A stretch of 64,000 nucleotides of DNA from Poecilobothrus nobilitatus (lineage: Eukaryota > Arthropoda > Insecta > Diptera > Dolichopodidae), in assembly GCA_947095535.1 (NCBI GenBank), contig OX352772.1, positions 229,507,196-229,571,195 of the forward strand. The letters run 5' to 3'. Below the pieces are notes generated by a model. It was not told the DNA's origin. It saw nothing but the letters and a program-made list of their open reading frames with translations, and made no database searches. A program made the translations under genes and the position numbers. Shown in pieces: positions 1 to 10,395 of this stretch; position 1 is the first letter of the stretch; each line of letters starts with the position of its first letter.

Positions 1-2499
1 TAAAAAATTTAATAAAGTTCTTTATTCCAAAGTTTTTATATTTAATAAAAATTTCGTGTTTTTTTTTGTTCACACATATAAAATTTGATATTTTTGCTAC
101 ATAACATAACAGCTCCTTAATCGTTTTCACATTCTATCATTGCGGTTTGTATATCAAACTCCTAACAATATGCAAAAATCTGTAATTTGTCCAACCAACT
201 AAATAAAAATAAATTCAGAAAAAATCAGTTAAATTTTGGAGCATACCTAGTAAATAAATTCGGTTAATCCCCTTTTAAGAACAAACAATTTTTCATGACA
301 GAAATATTGTATTCGAAATAAAGGTTTTGGTAAGATAAGTAGTGTTTATTTTATTTTAAATTAAATAATTGTGAGTGTGTCTGCAAAAAATGAGTAGTGA
401 AGGTAAGAAAAGAAAGAAGGATTCAAAATATAGAAATTTTAATGAAGAATGGAAATGGAAATATTGTTTTACAATGTATAATGGCAAACCTATGTGTTTG
501 TTATGTAATGAAAATGTTTCGGTACCTAAAGAATATAACATTTCAAGGCACTTCAATACAAAGCGCGGTAGTTCTTCTTATGTGAGTCTGACCAAAGTTG
601 AGAAAGAAGCACGAGCTAATCAGCTACTTAACTCACTTAATGCCCAACATAATATCTTTATTAAAGCAACAGCTTCACAAAAATTAGCCACGAAAGCAAG
701 TTATGCTGTGGCGTTCAAAATAGCGCAAACTAACAAGACATTTTCCCATGGCGAATTTGTAAAAGATTGTGTATTGGCAATGTGTGATATTATTTGCCCT
801 AAAAAAAAAAAAGATTTTCAATCTGTGTCGTTGTCGCGAAAAGTTATCACCGAAAGAATTGAGAAAATTGATGAAAACTTAACCTCAAATTTGTTAAAAA
901 AATCTAAAAATTTTACATTCTTTTCTATAACAATGGACGAAAGTACTGACATCAGTGATACTGCTCAGCTTTTAATATTTATTAGAGGTGTAGATGAGAA
1001 TTTCGAGATCACAGAAGAGCTGCTTTCTTTGCAATCTATAAAGGGAACTACTACAGGTTTAGATATATTTACAGAGTTCAAAAAGAGCATAACATCTTTA
1101 AATTTAAATATTAATAAATTAGTTAATATTACAACTGACGGTGTACCAAATATGATTGGCAAAAATATTGGTTTCAAAGTAACCTTTAAGAAAGAATACC
1201 AAGAAGTTTTAGTTGTTTTTCTGCATTGCATGATTCACCAAGATGCTTTGTGCAACGCAGCTCTTAACGTGAAAGAAGTGCTTGAAGTTATTATCTCTTG
1301 TCAATTTTATCCGTTCCAGAGCACTCCATCATAGGCAATTTCAAGACTTTTTACAATCTGTAGATGCTGAATATTCCGACTTAATTTATTATTTAAAAGT
1401 AAGATGGTTAAGTGCAGGAAAAGTATTCGAAAGGGTTTGGAACTTGAAAAATGAAATTATTATGTTTCTTGAAAAACTTAACAAGAAAGAAAAATTTTCA
1501 ATATTTGAAAATAATGACTGGATTTCTGATTTTGCTTTCTTCACCGATTTCTTCAGTCATTTAAATAAACTAAATATAAAACTTCAAGGGAAAAATCAAT
1601 TTATAGATGTGCTGTGGACTAGTATAAAGTCCTTTAAAGTCCAACTAGTACTTTTCAAAAACCAGTTGCTTCAGAAAGATTTTACTCACTTCCCGAAGCT
1701 TTTGACAAGAAATGCTACTGATAATAAATTACAACTATATGCGGAACAGCTTGCAAAATTATACAACGAATTTGAAAAACGTTTTGAAGATTTTAAAGAA
1801 TTAGAAACTGATATAAACATTTTTTCAACCCCATTTATGGTAAATGCCGAAGAAGTCGAACCCAAATATCAAATCGAATTAATTGAGCTTCAAAATAACA
1901 TCGAATTGAAGCAAATGTTTATAAATGCACCAAAATTAGAATTTTATAAAAAATTGAACAAAGAATTATTTCCGAATTTAATTTTGCATGCACAAAAAAT
2001 GATGGCAATATTTGGTTCATCATACATATGGGAACAAGTATTTTCAATAGAAAAACTGCAGTCAGAAATAGAGTTACTGATAGCCATCCAGCTTCAATAT
2101 TAAGAATAAGTTCCTCCCAAATGGAGCCTAATCTTGATGAAATCGTAGAGAAGCATTCGCAATATCATTTTGCATCCTCTTCTAAACAATAAGAGTAATA
2201 TAATATTACTATTTTGTAAGATTTTAATTTTTTAAAATAAAATATAAATTTATTTCTATTATTTTCAGATTCTATAATGCCATCAGAAAAATGTATTAAT
2301 TTCTATTTTTTAATTTTATCAAATGTATATACATATGTTAAGTGTACAATCAATTTAATCAATTTAATAAAAAAATTTGCGCTTAAATTTAATTAATTAC
2401 TTATACTTGTTTTATCTCAGCGGACTAAAATTTTAAGGCTCCCACACAAATATAAGTTTTCTAATGTGGCCCGATCGATAAAAAGTTCACCCATCACTG
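1..2499 (+). mobile_element. hAT-superfamily DNA transposon, 5' end not seen
   Basis: This is a hAT element carrying a broken ZBED/GTF2IRD2-type transposase at 390-2192. The right end is well defined: the last 20 bases (2480-2499) read as a typical hAT inverted terminus ending in CCATCACTG. The next base resumes a LINE reading frame. The matching left terminus (it would begin CAGTGATGGG) is absent from bases 1-389, so it lies outside the window or has decayed. Bases 1-389 and 2193-2479 are AT-rich non-coding flanks with nothing else recognisable. Confidence 0.8.
390..2192 (+). pseudogene. hAT transposase (ZBED / GTF2IRD2-like), two frameshifts
   Basis: This is the remnant of a hAT transposase, a nuclear cut-and-paste enzyme. 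I take the ATG at 390, because the in-frame GTG at 375 is not a eukaryotic start. The N-terminus has a BED-like finger with the C-x2-C pair CLLC and an H in SRHFNTKR. The expected last His is Arg, so a zinc ligand looks lost. The catalytic core follows with MDESTD, then TTDGVPNM, then HCMIHQDALC. A one-base frameshift near 1290-1300 moves the frame, which continues with VRWLSAGKVFERVWNLKNEI. The C-terminal dimerisation region (SYIWEQVFSIEKLQSE) is hit by a second frameshift near 2070. The tail after it (SHPASILRISSSQMEPNLDE) ends at TAA 2190-2192. The intact protein would be about 600 residues, normal for the family. The remains are well preserved, so the decay seems fairly recent. Confidence 0.88.
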
Positions 2500-2507
2500 T
2501 CCTAGAT
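2480..2507 (+). repeat. hAT 3' terminal repeat and presumed 8-bp target duplication
   Basis: AAAAAGTTCACCCATCACTG (2480-2499) matches the usual hAT right-end pattern. The next eight bases, TCCTAGAT (2500-2507), are the likely target-site copy. They fall inside a LINE codon run reading L-D-S-K-L-K-W-F. The partner copy is not in the window. Confidence 0.7.
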
Positions 2508-2889
2508 AGTAAATTGAAATGGTTCAAGTATATTGATTATATAGCTAAAAAAAACTACAGTCCTTACATTTTCATCTTAAAAAGACTTTGTAACTATCTA
2601 TCTAAATCCGCTATGTTTTCAATTTACTCATCTTATATTTTATCTAATGTAATATACCTAAATCCCATTTGGAATAATGCTTCGAATTTTATGTTAAAAA
2701 AACTAGATTTTCTTGTAAAAAAAATTTTTTATGGTTATACACAAATATCCATTGCTATTTCCCACTAAGATGTTATTATGTTAAAATATTTAAGCTTTTG
2801 CACCATATGTGAGCGTGAAATGTATATGCTATCATATAAAATCACTAACAATTTAATCAAACATAACTTCATTCTGAATAGGGGTTGAT
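2500..2889 (+). pseudogene. LINE (jockey/CR1-like) reverse transcriptase C-terminal remnant L1
   Basis: The 3' part of a LINE ORF2, entered at the hAT insertion point. It reads LDSKLKWFKYIDYIAKK, then YIFILKRLCNYLSKSAMFSI, then YSSYILSNVIYLNPIWNNAS, the conserved region downstream of the RT domain. A stop occurs at about 2766. After a frame change the family's CEREMYMLSYKI...LIKHNFILN block is still readable at about 2810-2885. The same block occurs in the minus-strand LINE at 38180-38504, so the two are related. It is the only LINE piece in the window on the plus strand. No start, endonuclease or RT core is present. Confidence 0.8.
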
Positions 2890-3389
2890 AGTATTGCAAA
2901 TTTTAAAACATTAATTTTAGAATTTATACTTTCTAAAATTACATGAAGATTTAATTTTAATTTAAATAAAAAGGAAAAAAAAAAAATTTTTTTTTTGAAT
3001 TGAAAGATAAATTGTAATTGATTCAAAAGAAGAATTTGTACAAAAGAGCAAACATAGTAAGACGAGAGAGCCGATATTGGCTAAGGTCACATAACCATTT
3101 GAAAAAAAAACAAAACCTTTTTTAAAATATCACATATAAATTGTTATAAAACTGTATTCAATATTGTAATTACTTTGTTTGAATTTATCATTGTATGCAC
3201 ATAGTTATCTTGCAATTAGAAATTTAAATGTTAACAATATGGAATTAATAAATTAATGAAGAAAAAAAAAGCAAAAATTTAAATTGCTAAATATTCAGAT
3301 AAATTTAACTGTCCCCAAAACTTTTAAAGTTTGATTTGAATACTTTATAAAATTTTATTATAAAAAAATAAAGTTTTGTTTAATATATA
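2890..3389. other. AT-rich spacer, probably LINE 3' tail plus gypsy target
   Basis: No coding trace. Poly-A and poly-T runs occur at about 2970-2995. The last bases before the LTR are ATATA. I see nothing else here. Confidence 0.5.
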
Positions 3390-3519
3390 TGGCAACTCCT
3401 TTTGTAGTTTTAAGTAAGCAACATGTTAGTAGTAAGGAATGTAAAAATATAGAGTCAGTGGATAGACTGCATTAGAAGCAAACGGTGCGTTTTAATTATC
3501 AGAGAGAAAAATTATTACA
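3390..3519 (+). repeat. gypsy 5' LTR
   Basis: Starts TGGCAACT and ends ATTATTACA. It is nearly identical to 9715-9844; a visible difference is CTCCTTTTG here against CTTATTTTG there. At 130 bp it is very short for a gypsy LTR. Confidence 0.88.
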
Positions 3520-3533
3520 TGGTGTCAGAAGTG
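3520..3533 (+). promoter_or_regulatory. primer binding site, tRNA-Leu type
   Basis: TGGTGTCAGAAGTG follows the LTR with no spacer. It starts TGG, complementary to a tRNA CCA end, and the rest fits an insect tRNA-Leu 3' end from memory. It would prime minus-strand DNA synthesis. Confidence 0.75.
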
Positions 3534-3599
3534 AAATAAAAAATCAATGTAACAAATTAGCAAAGTTGAATAAAAAAAAATAAAATAAAATAGTATATA

Positions 3600-4899
3600 A
3601 AGGGTGTTCAAAATTGAGGTACCATTTTGATTTTACCGCCATTTTTTTTCTACCTGGAATTTTTATACGAGGTTTCTTTAGGTATATTCTAAATACGTTC
3701 CGGTTAGTTAATATGGAACGTTACATGAAGGAACAACGTGTTTTTGTTATTACAACATTTTTTGAAAATGGTAAAAGTTTTCAAGATGTAATTAGGAAAT
3801 TTCGAACAAAATTTGGTAGAGAAAATGCTCTAACAAATCGTGCCATCAAGCTGATGGTTGATAAATTTCTAGAAACTGGATCTGTTCTTGATAACAGAGG
3901 CAGCATTTATCAACGAAGTGGCCGTTCATCCGAGAATGTAGCAGCTGTGAGCAGAAGTGTTGAAGAAGATCCAAAAACTTCCATTCGGATCGTTCGCAGC
4001 AATTAAATATCAAACAATCCACATTATTCAACATTTTGCATCGTGATCTCCATTTAAAGGCTTATAAGATCCAGCTGACGCAAGAATTAAAACCAACTGA
4101 CCATGCATTACGTCGGCAATTCGTTTCTTGGGCAATCGAAAAACAAGAGAAAATGAGCATTTTTTTAACAAAATAATCTTCACCGACGAAGCTCATTTCC
4201 AGCTCAATGTCTACGTCAATAAACAGAATTGCCGCATTTGGGGTGAAGAGAATCCAAGGGTTATCTTAGAGCAACCAGTACATCCACAAAAAGTTACGGT
4301 TTGGTGTGGTTTGTGTACAGGAGGAATCATCGGACCACATTTTGAAAACGCAAATGGAAATGCGATTATGGTCAATGGAAATCGCTACAGGAAGATGATC
4401 CGAAGCTTTTTGTGGCGGGAAATTGATGATTTGGACGTAGAGAATATGTGGTTTCAACAGGACGGTGCCACCTACCACACAGCAAGAGAAACAATGGCTC
4501 TTTTGAAGGAAAAGTTCGAAGATCGCATTATTTCTCGTAGAGGAGGAGTGATGTGGCCACCAAGATCGTGCGATTTGACACCGTTGGATTTTTTTTTGTG
4601 GGGTTTTGTGAAATCGAAAGTGTACAGCAATAATTTCACAACAATTCAAGAGCTTAAAAACAACATTATCGAGCAGATTTCAACCATTGAGATGAGTTTA
4701 TTGAACAACGTGATTCAGAATTTTGGTAAAAGATTGGAAGCCTGCCGAAGTAGTAGAGGGGGCCACTTGGCCGACATAATTTTTCATTATTAACCGGAAC
4801 CTATTTGTAATAAATTAAAATAAAAATATATTTAATATTTCAAAAAAAAAGTCTTTTATTTATTAAAATTAAAATGATACCTCAATTTTGAACACCCTT
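3600..4899 (+). mobile_element. mariner-like DNA transposon, 1300 bp, both ends present
   Basis: The inverted termini start AAGGGTGTTCAAAATTGAGG at 3600 and on the complement of 4899. They match over about 29 bases with one clear mismatch, C against T, after GGTA. TA target duplications flank both ends (3598-3599, 4900-4901). It carries one broken transposase and sits between the gypsy PBS and gag, so it came later than the gypsy. Confidence 0.92.
3713..4793 (+). pseudogene. mariner-family transposase, two frameshifts
   Basis: This was a mariner/Tc1-type transposase of about 350 residues. Start MERYMKEQRVFVITTFFENG at 3713. The N-terminal helix-turn-helix region (ENALTNRAIKLMVDKFLETG) resembles the DUF4817-type DNA-binding half. 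A frameshift near 3985-3990 interrupts it; the next frame reads RSQQLNIKQSTLFNILHRDL. A second frameshift near 4150 leads into the catalytic half. Catalytic Asp residues are visible in FTDEAHF, WFQQDGA and RSCDLTPLDFFLWG. I count 36 residues between the second and third Asp, not the 34 of classic mariner. The C-terminus RGGHLADIIFHY ends at TAA 4791-4793. The catalytic triad is intact but the frame is not. It belongs to the group often auto-labelled Tc3/Mos1-like in insects. Confidence 0.88.
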
Positions 4900-4901
4900 T
4901 A

Positions 4902-5114
4902 TATGGATAGTAGACAATTTTAATTTAAATAGCAGGTAATTTTAAATACACTTATTATATATCTGAATACATACCTACATAATTGATAATCCCTACTCTA
5001 AAAGTACAGTCAATCGCCTACTGTAAAAGTGCAGTCAATCACATTATTTTTAGTTTTAACCGTACAATATAAAATAAGAAGAAAAACAAAAAAAAAAACA
5101 ACAATAAGATAAAA
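4902..5114 (+). other. gypsy leader remainder with a short direct repeat
   Basis: Non-coding leader between the two nested elements. Two imperfect copies of TAAAAGTACAGTCAATC lie at about 5000-5041. I see nothing else. Confidence 0.4.
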
Positions 5115-6701
5115 CGAGAAAGAATACAGTTGCCTTTGTCAACTCTTAGATACCCGTACGAACCGTTAGTATGTTCACATCCTGTCACTCTGCTTACAAT
5201 ATTATTTATTTAATATTTTAGTATTTTAAAATAATTTGGGTGAATTTTATAATTTCTAGAACTATGGGTTGTACATATATTCAAACTATATGTTTATACA
5301 TTCTTCAAAAGCAGATTCTAACCTTCCACATAACGATTATCAATCCAAAATTTTTTGAAATATTCTATAGTACCATTTAATACTAAGCGGTAAATGTATA
5401 TAAAATTTACTTATTACTAAATTGTAAATATAATTTTAAATATTATATTATATTAATGCGCACGTAGTATATTTATATTGTTATACATTGCAATATTTCT
5501 TTAAAAATATTTCCATTCATACAATAATTTCTTATAAGTACAATAAAATACATATGTATATGTATGTATGTAAATACGGCACTATATTATATAGATCTAT
5601 ACTCTTATCATTCATTCATCAGTGACATATACGATATGTAAATAAACATGATATTATATAGGTATGTATGTATATCAATATCATATAAATAAAAATTCTT
5701 CAAGCAACCGTTATGTTGTTTATTTATTTACATTTTTTTGTACTACGCATTATATCCTCAACAATTTCAAGTTATCGAGTAAAACAAAATTCAAAAAATT
5801 CGTTAAAGAAATTTGTTAGAAAATTTTGAAAAAATCAAGTAACACTTTCGTCAATTATAAAAAAAACCTATATTATTAAAAAAAAGTTGTTAGCAGAAAT
5901 AAGAGTATAATATTGAAGCTTTAATTTTTATGTATTACTTCAAAAAAAATTTAACAGGTGTTCCAGTTACAGATGTTTAAAAATAGGAAATTTTCAGTTT
6001 TTGACCCCTTACAACTCCTAAACGGGGGGTGATACAAAAAAAATTCTGAAATAACTCATACTTATTTTCAAAGATCTAATTTCTGTCAAAATTTCAAGTT
6101 TGCAACTTAAACCGTTTAGAAGATAGAAGGGTTAAAGGATTTTACAATAATTCAGCTTCGCATAACAGTAAATTAAGACACCGTATAGCACAAGTATATA
6201 TTTATTATAAACATGTTTGTAAAGCTCATAATAACGCCTATCGTTTGGAATTTTTAGATTGAAGATATACCTTATAGAGCAAACGTAAAATATGTTATAA
6301 CATATTTGTTATATGTTATAACACAAACAATTTAAATATAGAGAATTTTGGGGGCTTTGGGCGGTTGTAGCTTCTTAACGGGTGGGGCTACAGAAAAATT
6401 AGTCTTAACATAAAATTAATATTTTTATATCTATCAGCAGTTAAAATTTCATGGCTTTATTTCAAAAAAATTGTGGAGAACCTACAAATTGCTCCCAGAA
6501 TATTTTGTATAAATTTCAAGATTCTAGCTTTCTTAGTTTTTGAGTTAGCGTGCTGACGGACGGACGGACATGGCTTAATCGACTCAGAATTTGATTCTGA
6601 TCCGATCCATACCTTTGAAGGTATATCTAGCTCGCTTATTTCGAGGTGTTACAAACGGAGGAGTAATTTTATTATACCCGATACTTATCGTACGGGTATA
6701 A
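5115..6701 (+). mobile_element. DINE-1/HINE-like (non-autonomous Helentron-like) repeat, solo copy
   Basis: About 1.59 kb and non-coding. It begins CGAGAAAGAATACAGTTGCC and ends CGTACGGGTATAA. It shares its whole plan with the array units at 43399-60721: an AGTTGCC/GTCAACT stem near the start, a subterminal ATACCCGTACG inverted copy, three GGAC repeats near 6553, and a terminal hairpin with arms TTATACCCG and CGGGTATAA. It is visibly diverged from the array units. No target duplication is evident; it lies in an A-run. The features fit DINE-1/HINE structure (subterminal inverted repeats, GTCY microsatellite, 3' stem-loop); the family name is inference. Confidence 0.72.
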
Positions 6702-6825
6702 AAAAAAACTATAGTGAACTTTGTATGGTGAAAAAGTTTTTTTTAAATAAATATACGGTTATAATTTAAATCCTTTTTTTGGTAAAAGATTAAAAATTGC
6801 TTAAAGAAAAAAAAAATATAATAAA

Positions 6826-8075
6826 ATGAATAATTTAGAACGATTAACAATGAAAGATTTAAAAATTTTATTAAGAAATAAATCCTTACCGATATATGGC
6901 ACTAAAGCCAGATTAATTGACAGAATTGTTCTATCTGAGAATACAACACAAGCGGATAATGTAGCACATTCTCAAGTAGTAACCCCTAATATCGTAATTG
7001 AGAGACCACGATCAAGTTTTTCCAATGAGTCTAATCAAATTGAAACCAATGAAGTTAGAGCATCAAATCATTTGGGATGGAAAGAAGTAGTAGAACTATT
7101 GCCAAATTTTGACCCAGATAGCGAAGTACTCAATATTTATTACTGGATAAAAAGAATTAATCTGTTATATTAAAAGAAGGTTTTAATATAAATGACGATT
7201 TATTATTATCGTGTATAGTGTTCAAATTAAAAGGAACAGCAAAACTGTGGTTCGATTCCCTTCAAAATATTCACAGAGATTGGAACGAATTTTGCAATGA
7301 TATAAAAGCGTATTTTTATGGAAAAGAAAATGAAGCTGATTACCATCTGGTAATGCAGCGCAGGAAACAAAATTCAAGTGAAACTGCTCAACATTACATT
7401 ATGATCATGAACCAGTTGGGGAAAAACGGTCAATTTAGTGAGGAAGCCATTATAAGATATACAATTCAAGGACTAGAAAACAGAAATCTATAAAATTTAT
7501 TAAAGATAAGCTCATATAAATCGGTAATAGAACTATTAACTGCTGTCAATCATTTTTCTTTTTTAGATACAAAAACAAATCCGGTAGTAGTGGGTAAAAG
7601 AAGTTATTACAACAATAATCCAAGATTTCAACGTGGATATAATATAATCGAATGCAGTATCTGTAAAAGAAAAGGACACGAAAGCAGGGATTGTTGGCAT
7701 AACAATAAATATATAAAACGATGTTATTTATGTAAAAAACTTGGCCACGTCGCAAAAAATTGTTTTATAAAACAGCAAGCAAATTTTACTACCAATAAAA
7801 ATCAATTTGTAAAGCAAGTTATTTTGGATAAAGGAATTATTATGATAGATACTGGCTGCAGTTTAAATTTAATTAAGAAATCAAAAATAATATTATTAAA
7901 CCCTGAAGCTGAAAAGCAGAGCAGCAGTATAAAATTAAAAGGTTTAGCTAATTCGGAGGTGAATGTTAAAGGGAAAATTAAGTTAAAATTTAAAATAAAC
8001 ATGAACGAATATAGCTCAATGTTTTATATTGTAAGCGACGATGCTATTCCTTACGAAATTATTCTAGGACAATAA
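6826..8075 (+). pseudogene. gypsy gag-protease remnant (SAP domain, two CCHC knuckles, DTG)
   Basis: Start MNNLERLTMKDLKILLRNKS at 6826. Residues about 7-35 form a SAP-like motif (LKILLRNKSLPIYGTKARLI), a DNA-binding fold found in some gypsy Gags. The frame shifts near 7165 into a Gag core (GTAKLWFDSL, AIIRYTIQGLENR). An in-frame TAA sits at 7491-7493, and the frame continues unchanged to two zinc knuckles, CSICKRKGHESRDC and CYLCKKLGHVAKNC, which bind RNA. Protease follows directly: the active site is IDTGCSLNLI at about 7845-7874, and the C-terminal IILGQ ends at a stop at 8073-8075. Gag and protease share one frame, with no separate pol start. One frameshift and one internal stop make it non-functional. 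Confidence 0.85.
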
Positions 8076-8120
8076 TTTATTACTAAGGCCACGTTATTAA
8101 CGAATAAACTAAGCATACAA

Positions 8121-9209
8121 ATGTTACCAGCAGAAACATTTAATATTTTAAATATAAATAGTTTTGCAGGCGAACTTAATATACAAACTGTGAATCCAGA
8201 ATACATAGAAATCATAAATAATTGTTTCAATGAATATCCATCAATGCATAGGAAAAAAGAGGAAGTTCCAATAAAACTCAACTTAATATTAACCGATGAT
8301 AAACCTGTTTTTCAACCGGCGAGACGTTTATCAATAACCGACAACCGACAAACCGACAATAGTAGAAAATCAAATAGAGGCATGGCTCAAAGAAGGAATA
8401 ATTACGGAATAAACATCGTTTTATGCCAGTCCTATAGTTTTGGTAAATAAAAAGGATGAAACCAAACGTCTTTGTATAGACTATAGGGCATTAAATACTA
8501 AGATTATCAAGGATAGGCAACCAATGCCTATGATTGAAGATCAACTTGACCAATTAGGAAAATATAGATATTTTTCAACATTAGATTTGAAAAATGGATT
8601 TTTTTCATGTTGAAATTGAAAAAATCAAGCAGACACTACACCTCGTTTATAACCCATAACGGTCAATACGAATTTACAAAAGCACCATTCGGATTGAGTA
8701 CTTCACCTACTATATTTCTCAGATATGTAAACTATATTTTTAAAGACTTAAAGAAAAAAGAAAAATGTCTCACATATATGGATGATATAATTATACCGGG
8801 AATAAATGCCAAAGAGGCAATGAAAAATTTAAAAGAAGTTTTAAAAAAAGCCGTTGAATATGATTTAACAATAAATTGGAAAAAATGTGTATTCCTATCA
8901 CAACAAATTGAATACCTGGGTTATATAATTTCAAACGGTCAAATACAACCATCACTAAATAAAATAAAAGCAGTTAAATATTTTCCAAAAATAATTACAT
9001 TTAAACAATTGGAAAGTTTTATGGATCTGACAAATTATTTTAGGAAATTTATAGCCGATTATTCAGTAATAGCTAAGCCATTAGCAGATTAGAAGTAAAA
9101 AGATGCGGTTTTTAAAATAGGTAAAGAACAACAATTGGCAATATTAAAATTAAAAAAATGTTTGTGCAGTCAGCCAGTTTTAGATTTATACAAACCGGGT
9201 AATGTTTAA
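8121..9209 (+). pseudogene. gypsy reverse transcriptase remnant, RNase H and integrase lost
   Basis: It continues the pol frame after the stop at 8075. The RT approach (PARRLSI) is followed by a frameshift near 8345, then ASPIVLVNKKDETKRLCIDY and FSTLDLKNGF. A second shift near 8600 returns to the first frame: SSRHYTSFITHNGQYEF, then APFGLSTSPTIF. The catalytic YMDD is at 8775-8786. CVFLSQQIEYLGYIISNGQI and LTNYFRKFIADYS follow. After a stop at about 9090 the thumb region is still readable (AILKLKKCLCSQPVLDLYKP) to a TAA at 9207-9209. RNase H and integrase should come next but are absent. The element cannot integrate without help. Confidence 0.86.
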
Positions 9210-9274
9210 TTATGTTTAATATGTAATATAACAGTAAATATTCATTGATTTGGCATTTTGAAAATTTATATCTA

Positions 9275-9495
9275 GGTATCGTCCTGAATTATTAGTACAG
9301 TAATAAAAAAGATAGAATTATTAATTTTGATAAAACAATTATACTTATACTTTTGGGTATCGTCCTAAACGAATATCATATTTTTGGGTATCATCCTAAA
9401 CTAATATTATATTTTTGGGTATCGTCCTAAACTAATATTATATTTTTTGCATCGTCCTGAACTAAATATTATACTTTTTGATATCGTCCTGAATG
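9275..9495 (+). repeat. 31-bp tandem repeat with GGTATCGTCCTAAAC core
   Basis: Six diverged units contain GGTATCGTCCTGAA or GGTATCGTCCTAAAC. The three central ones are clean 31-bp repeats separated by AT-rich stretches. They lie where RNase H and integrase would be expected, between the truncated pol (9209) and the 3' LTR. The rest of 9210-9714 is non-coding; the last bases before the LTR (CAGGATGGCCGTG) may be a poor polypurine tract. Confidence 0.7.
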
Positions 9496-9714
9496 ATTAA
9501 AGCAAAAATATGACAAAATTGTTATTGATATTAATGAATAAAACAGAAATGAAAATGTGGTTATATTTGGAATACAATTTATTTTTTTAAAGAAAATAAT
9601 AAATCACTTAATATAAACATTTTGCTAGAACACAATAATGAAAATATTAAACTTTAAAATGTATGAGATATTAAAGAATATTCAAGGCGAATATCCAGTC
9701 AGGATGGCCGTGTG

Positions 9715-9844
9715 TGGCAACTTATTTTGTAGTTTTAAGTAAGCAACATGTTAGTAGTAAGGAATGTAAAAATATAGAGTCAGTGGATAGACTGCATTAG
9801 AAGCAAACGGTGCGTTTTAATTATCAGAGAGAAAAATTATTACA
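9715..9844 (+). repeat. gypsy 3' LTR
   Basis: Same 130-bp sequence as 3390-3519, ending TTATTACA and followed by TATA. Confidence 0.88.
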
Positions 9845-10354
9845 TATATAGTATATATATATAGAATTAATATAAAAAATATTGTGTTGAATAGTTTTTT
9901 CATCATGTTTAAAACAATGTTCAGTTTATAAGCTAATACCTATATAGAAATATTAAAAAGCTTTTATAAAGTTTGCTTTATTTAAAAAACTAAACATATT
10001 CATTTTTTCTGTTCTCGAAGAATTTAAGTTAAGCTTACAAATTTGTTGTCGTTTTTATTTCATTTTGTATTTAAGACAATATATAACTAATTGCGGGTTG
10101 ATCTAAACCTTGATCTAAAATCAACATTATCAAGTAGTTCATAATAATCTGGCCGTATTCTTATTATCAGTGATCTGCGGAAAATAAGATATCACATTCA
10201 ATATATTATTAAAATATTCATCAAATTGTACTCAAATAAATCCATTTTGTTTTAATTATAAAATATCAAAAAAAAAAAAAATTTTTTAATTTCAAAAATA
10301 AAAATTTTATTATACCTTATTTTAATTTTACATGTACATATGCATTATTAAAAA
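9845..10354. other. AT-rich spacer, nothing recognised
   Basis: Begins with a short TA microsatellite. No coding trace or terminal repeats seen. It ends at the left edge of the 3.5-kb duplication. Confidence 0.5.
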
Positions 10355-10395
10355 AAATTTTTATTCAAAATAAATAACTTCTTTTAAATTAACAA

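Larger units (their letters stand above)
3390..9844 (+). mobile_element. Ty3/gypsy-like LTR retrotransposon with 130-bp LTRs, nested insertions
   Basis: Two near-identical 130-bp LTRs (3390-3519, 9715-9844) begin TGGCAACT and end TTATTACA, flanked by TATA on both sides (3386-3389, 9845-9848). A primer binding site follows the 5' LTR directly. Inside are Gag with a SAP motif and two CCHC knuckles, a protease, and a reverse transcriptase with YMDD. RNase H and integrase are missing. A mariner (3600-4899) and a HINE (5115-6701) sit in the leader; without them the element is only about 3.6 kb. The short LTR and tRNA-Leu-type PBS recall the mdg3/blastopia/micropia group, but that placement is inference. 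Frameshifts and stops make it non-autonomous. Confidence 0.88.

Noticed and set aside
1..389. Left terminal repeat of the hAT element
   Set aside because: I looked for CAGTGATGGG and for a second TCCTAGAT and found neither.
9275..9495. 31-bp repeats resembling a CRISPR array
   Set aside because: The 'spacers' are themselves repeated AT-rich sequence, there are no cas genes, and this is a eukaryotic retrotransposon.
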